Source: a virus
IMG/VR virus record: IMGVR_UViG_3300028025_000915
Location: 1 to 29,578 of that record
Strand: one strand, 5' to 3'
DNA: 29,578 bases
The notes under the pieces were generated by a model, which did not search any database, had not been told where the DNA came from, and saw only the letters and a list, made by a program, of their open reading frames with translations. Below, piece after piece: positions 28,291-29,578 of this stretch. The position numbers and the translations under genes were made by a program. Every line of letters starts with the position of its first letter. The stretch's first letter is position 1.

Positions 28291-28668
28291 CTATCGGTAA
28301 GAAAGTTTGGAGTATGCAATCTCAGCAATCTGCCGTTTACGGGCTTCTTGATCTTTGCGGCTAAATTCAATGGGTTTTTGCTGCATTGGCACAGCATCGC
28401 CTATTTCCACGCAGTTATTACGCTTTAGGTTCTCACGGTGCTTAGAACGGCTAGAAACCCATGTACCGTCAGCCATGCTTATATGACCTTGTATGTCAGG
28501 CATCACCATAGGGGCTACCCTAGACTTCATGGCTACCTTATCTTGCCACGATGCTTTGGCAGCTTCTAAGCCAATGGTAGGTGTCCACCATTCTAGGAAA
28601 AATTCCTCATCAGTTTGCTTAACTTCAACATGATTTCCTTCGGAATATCCGCATTTTGGGCAAAGCAT
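28291..28668 (-). CDS. Zinc-ribbon-like phage protein upstream of scaffold, 125 aa
   Basis: The product opens MLCPKCGYSEGNH (C3, C6 as a half zinc ribbon) and continues with DIQGHISMADGTWVSSRSKH (59-78) and RENLKRNNCVEIGDAV. The block W-ITSRS.HRE.L....CVE.G is frequent in short phage proteins placed next to scaffold or portal genes. No role is known. It begins at the base of the glycosyltransferase stop and lies eight bases before the scaffold start. Confidence 0.7.
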   Translation of the reverse strand: MLCPKCGYSEGNHVEVKQTDEEFFLEWWTPTIGLEAAKASWQDKVAMKSRVAPMVMPDIQGHISMADGTWVSSRSKHRENLKRNNCVEIGDAVPMQQKPIEFSRKDQEARKRQIAEIAYSKLSYR

Positions 28669-29578
28669 TACATTCTCCTTATGATTTCGGGTAATTGATC
28701 GTATTCGCTAGGTCTAAGCAAGCAAATACTGTCGTACCAACGGGCATTTTTCCACCGCCAGCATACAAATTCTTCTTTTGGCAACAAAACTACGCATTTA
28801 ACCCCCAAAGCACCAGCAAGATGGGCTGTTCCCGTGTCTACGGTTACGATTCCCTTCATTGCTTTCATGTGGGATGCGGTTTGTACCCAGTTTTTCTTCC
28901 AACCATCGTTGGGAAGTGGGTGAAATAGCCCATCAGAATTGGGATTTAGGCTATAAGCGTCATCCCCGACCATTTCAGCCATATGTTCATTGGCAATAGA
29001 CTTGATGTAATACAAGGTTTGCTTAGATGCTTCCCAATTTACCCCGATCTTAGGCGGTATATTGCTTGGCAGGGCGTGTAAATAGCCTTCTGAACCTACA
29101 ATTTTTTTGCGTGTTACAGGAAACATCGCCTTAACAATGGGATGCTGTAGCGAAATGTAGTACGGCAGAGACATTGAGCCAATCCAGTAATCAGATTCAA
29201 TAGCCGCACCTTGCGTTAAATCGTTGCTAAACACATCTACAGCGTGGATTTGACCTAAAAGGTGGTGCAATGTACCTTCTTGCAGAACAACGACCCTAGA
29301 TGCCCCTAAAGCCTTTAAAGCAGGTAAAAAACGGGCAAACATAATAATGTCACCAAAGCCTTGCTCCATCTGTACGGTGATCGACTTACCAATTAACGGT
29401 TCACCTCTCCATACAGGCATTTTTAGGGCAGGGGCGTAAGGCTGGGCTTGCTTGGCAATAATGTCAGGATGCCAACGGTATTCAAACCCCCTAAAGCCAG
29501 CTTCGTATCTGCCAGCGTGTAGGTGTTCGTAAGCTAGTTTATATTGTGCGTCTGCACTTATATCAGTAGTAATAATGC
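28668..29578 (-). CDS. Partial glycosyltransferase-like protein with TPR-type start
   Basis: The reading frame is open to the window end at 29578, and the first in-frame ATG (29420) lies inside conserved sequence, so it cannot be the start. Upstream of it the frame encodes ADAQYKLAYEHLHAGRYEAG and FEYRWHP, the TPR-like lead of this protein group. Next come WRGEPLIGKSITVQMEQGFG and DIIMFARFLPALKALGA, and towards the end TVDTGTAHLAGALGVKCVVL. These fit a GT9/heptosyltransferase-like, GT-B fold protein common in aquatic phages. It might modify virion or host glycans. In circular reading its start is the ATG at 31-29; total length would be about 313 residues. Confidence 0.82.
   Translation of the reverse strand, partial: IITTDISADAQYKLAYEHLHAGRYEAGFRGFEYRWHPDIIAKQAQPYAPALKMPVWRGEPLIGKSITVQMEQGFGDIIMFARFLPALKALGASRVVVLQEGTLHHLLGQIHAVDVFSNDLTQGAAIESDYWIGSMSLPYYISLQHPIVKAMFPVTRKKIVGSEGYLHALPSNIPPKIGVNWEASKQTLYYIKSIANEHMAEMVGDDAYSLNPNSDGLFHPLPNDGWKKNWVQTASHMKAMKGIVTVDTGTAHLAGALGVKCVVLLPKEEFVCWRWKNARWYDSICLLRPSEYDQLPEIIRRM

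Noticed and set aside
1-29578. Direct terminal repeat or cohesive-end repeat
   Set aside because: The first and last tens of bases share no repeat on either strand; the circularity argument rests only on the in-frame join.
1-29578. CRISPR array, IS element, integrase or attachment site
   Set aside because: No regularly spaced repeats, transposase, recombinase or matching direct repeats were seen.

Overview
The window is a tailed-phage genome or a near-complete piece of one. It carries small and large terminase, scaffold, major capsid protein, head-tail and nozzle-type proteins, three long Gln/Ala-rich candidate ejection proteins, a tail-fibre cluster, holin and an M15 endolysin, in the tightly packed overlapping style of phages (many ATGA, GTGA and TAATG junctions). 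There are no tape-measure or sheath genes, and a nozzle-like protein sits beside candidate ejection proteins, so a podovirus-like virion is the best reading. The DNA is moderately AT-rich, and several proteins resemble families I associate with phages of freshwater Burkholderiales. That host guess is soft. I see no integrase, tRNA, CRISPR array, IS element, polymerase, primase or helicase.

Layout. (1) 1-4924, leftward: VRR-NUC nuclease, ferritin-like DUF5856 protein, four small basic proteins, a 575-aa polyvalent-like protein with a possible ADP-ribosyltransferase-like end, TerS, TerL, and the first 31 bases of another gene. (2) 4994-6582, rightward: metallophosphoesterase and SprT-like protease. 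(3) 9299-6594, leftward early operon of twelve mostly tiny overlapping genes, including a Ref-like HNH nuclease, a protein with a phage replication-type YPRK domain, and two paralogous two-TM peptides. (4) 9300-10117: control region with a non-coding interval, a long hairpin, a YdaS/Cro-like repressor and divergent promoters. (5) 10118-12942, rightward: SSB-like protein with an acidic tip, RecB/Cas4-type nuclease, lipoprotein, and a second PD-(D/E)XK candidate. (6) 29578-12939, leftward late operon: glycosyltransferase, scaffold, capsid, tail, ejection proteins, fibres, lysis.

The most notable regulatory signal is a 14-bp inverted repeat (TTAAG-N4-CTTAA) found four times. Each copy lies inside or touching a predicted sigma-70 promoter: the leftward early promoter, the repressor's own apparently leaderless promoter, the rightward early promoter, and a second rightward promoter near 11.9 kb. 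This looks like a complete compact regulon for the 73-aa repressor.

The two ends of the window join in frame into one stop-free reading frame: the gene starting at 31 leftward would run into the glycosyltransferase at 29578. This suggests a closed circular map, which would make leftward modules 1 and 6 one roughly 21-kb late operon running from 4924 through TerL, capsid and fibres to the endolysin. Against this, no portal protein can be recognised anywhere, and the place right after TerL is where a portal is expected. Either a piece is missing at the junction, or the portal is unrecognisable. Both readings are kept open.
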